This document shows positions 63,893-64,000 of a stretch of DNA of 64,000 nucleotides, in pieces. The DNA comes from Polynucleobacter sp. 86C-FISCH (GTDB taxonomy: Bacteria > Pseudomonadota > Gammaproteobacteria > Burkholderiales > Burkholderiaceae). The notes beneath the pieces were generated by a model. The model was not told the DNA's origin, searched no databases, and worked only from the letters and a program-made list of their open reading frames with translations. The stretch spans positions 520,253 through 584,252 of the forward strand of contig NZ_JACVOL010000001.1 of NCBI RefSeq assembly GCF_018882415.1, read 5' to 3'. Position 1 is the stretch's first letter. Every line of letters starts with the position of its first letter. A program made the translations under genes and the position numbers.

Positions 63893-64000
63893 CTACCTGC
63901 GCTTCATAAAAAACACCAGCACATCACCTTCGGTGGTACTGGCTAGCAACTCGTTACCAGTTTGCTTGGCAAATGCCGGAAAGTCATGAGCCGCGCCAGC
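63893..64000 (-). CDS. tusA: TusA-like sulfurtransferase, 3' end only
   Basis: The last 35 codons of a minus-strand gene lie here; the rest is beyond the window. HDFPAFAKQTGNELLAS followed by a short beta strand and a basic end is typical of TusA/SirA-type sulfur carrier proteins. The N-terminal CPxP motif cannot be seen, so the call rests on the C-terminus alone. Confidence 0.7.
   Translation of the reverse strand, partial: AGAAHDFPAFAKQTGNELLASTTEGDVLVFFMKRR

Overview
This 64 kb window looks like core chromosome of a free-living betaproteobacterium of the Burkholderiales, most probably a freshwater Polynucleobacter. The reasons are the compact layout, moderate GC, Burkholderiales-type neighbourhoods (rpsU-yqeY-dnaG-rpoD opposite tsaD, xseB-ispA-dxs-folE2, polA next to a DUF2782 protein and thrB), phasins, and a sigma-70 with a very long Lys/Ala/Pro N-terminus. 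I found no insertion sequence, prophage, integrase, CRISPR array or rRNA. The species call is inference from gene content, not from a search.

Layout. 1-3000: a 2OG-Fe dioxygenase-like protein, an orphan TAXI-type binding protein and an SDR. 3010-9811: a complete system I cytochrome c maturation operon (ccmA-ccmI, minus strand) in which every junction overlaps. 10012-11521: MarR regulator, DoxX and flavodoxin-type quinone reductase behind a tandem operator. 11583-16431: small envelope proteins, a quinone oxidoreductase, a DUF393/chalcone-isomerase-like/DUF3833 cluster, DUF2237 and a histone-deacetylase-family hydrolase. 16449-26518: two phasins, a periplasmic amidohydrolase, two outer-membrane proteins, ahpC-ahpF with an unusual intergenic RNA fold, and two nitroreductases. 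26549-33651: an OsmC-YcaO fusion, a ChrR-like bicupin, an SDR, a DASH-type photolyase/cryptochrome, an exonuclease/GIY-YIG fusion and an Rrf2-like regulator. 33741-37807: small membrane and hypothetical proteins (two too short for normal gene calling), a Lon-N domain protein, an MpaB-family oxygenase, a dihydroneopterin aldolase and a histidine phosphatase. 37860-44686: tRNA(CAU), rpoD, dnaG, yqeY and rpsU (macromolecular synthesis cluster), with tsaD divergent. 44724-48658: folate and isoprenoid genes. 48821-64000: Rieske oxygenase, sulfurtransferase, ZIP transporter, dienelactone hydrolase, polA, thrB, uvrD, valS, galU and the 3' end of a tusA-like gene.

How the genes fit together. Much of the window concerns redox and envelope chemistry: cytochrome c assembly, peroxide removal by AhpCF, quinone and nitro reductases, and thiol proteins. 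The bicupin, SDR, photolyase and DUF3833/chalcone-isomerase-like families are ones that, in other proteobacteria, often sit with the RpoE-ChrR singlet-oxygen/photo-oxidative regulon. Their presence in two clusters here suggests a dispersed light-stress module. The most unusual signals are the competing hairpins between ahpC and ahpF, the histone-H1-like tail of RpoD, the OsmC-YcaO fusion, the tandem MarR operator, and two Cys-containing small proteins of 48 and 57 residues.
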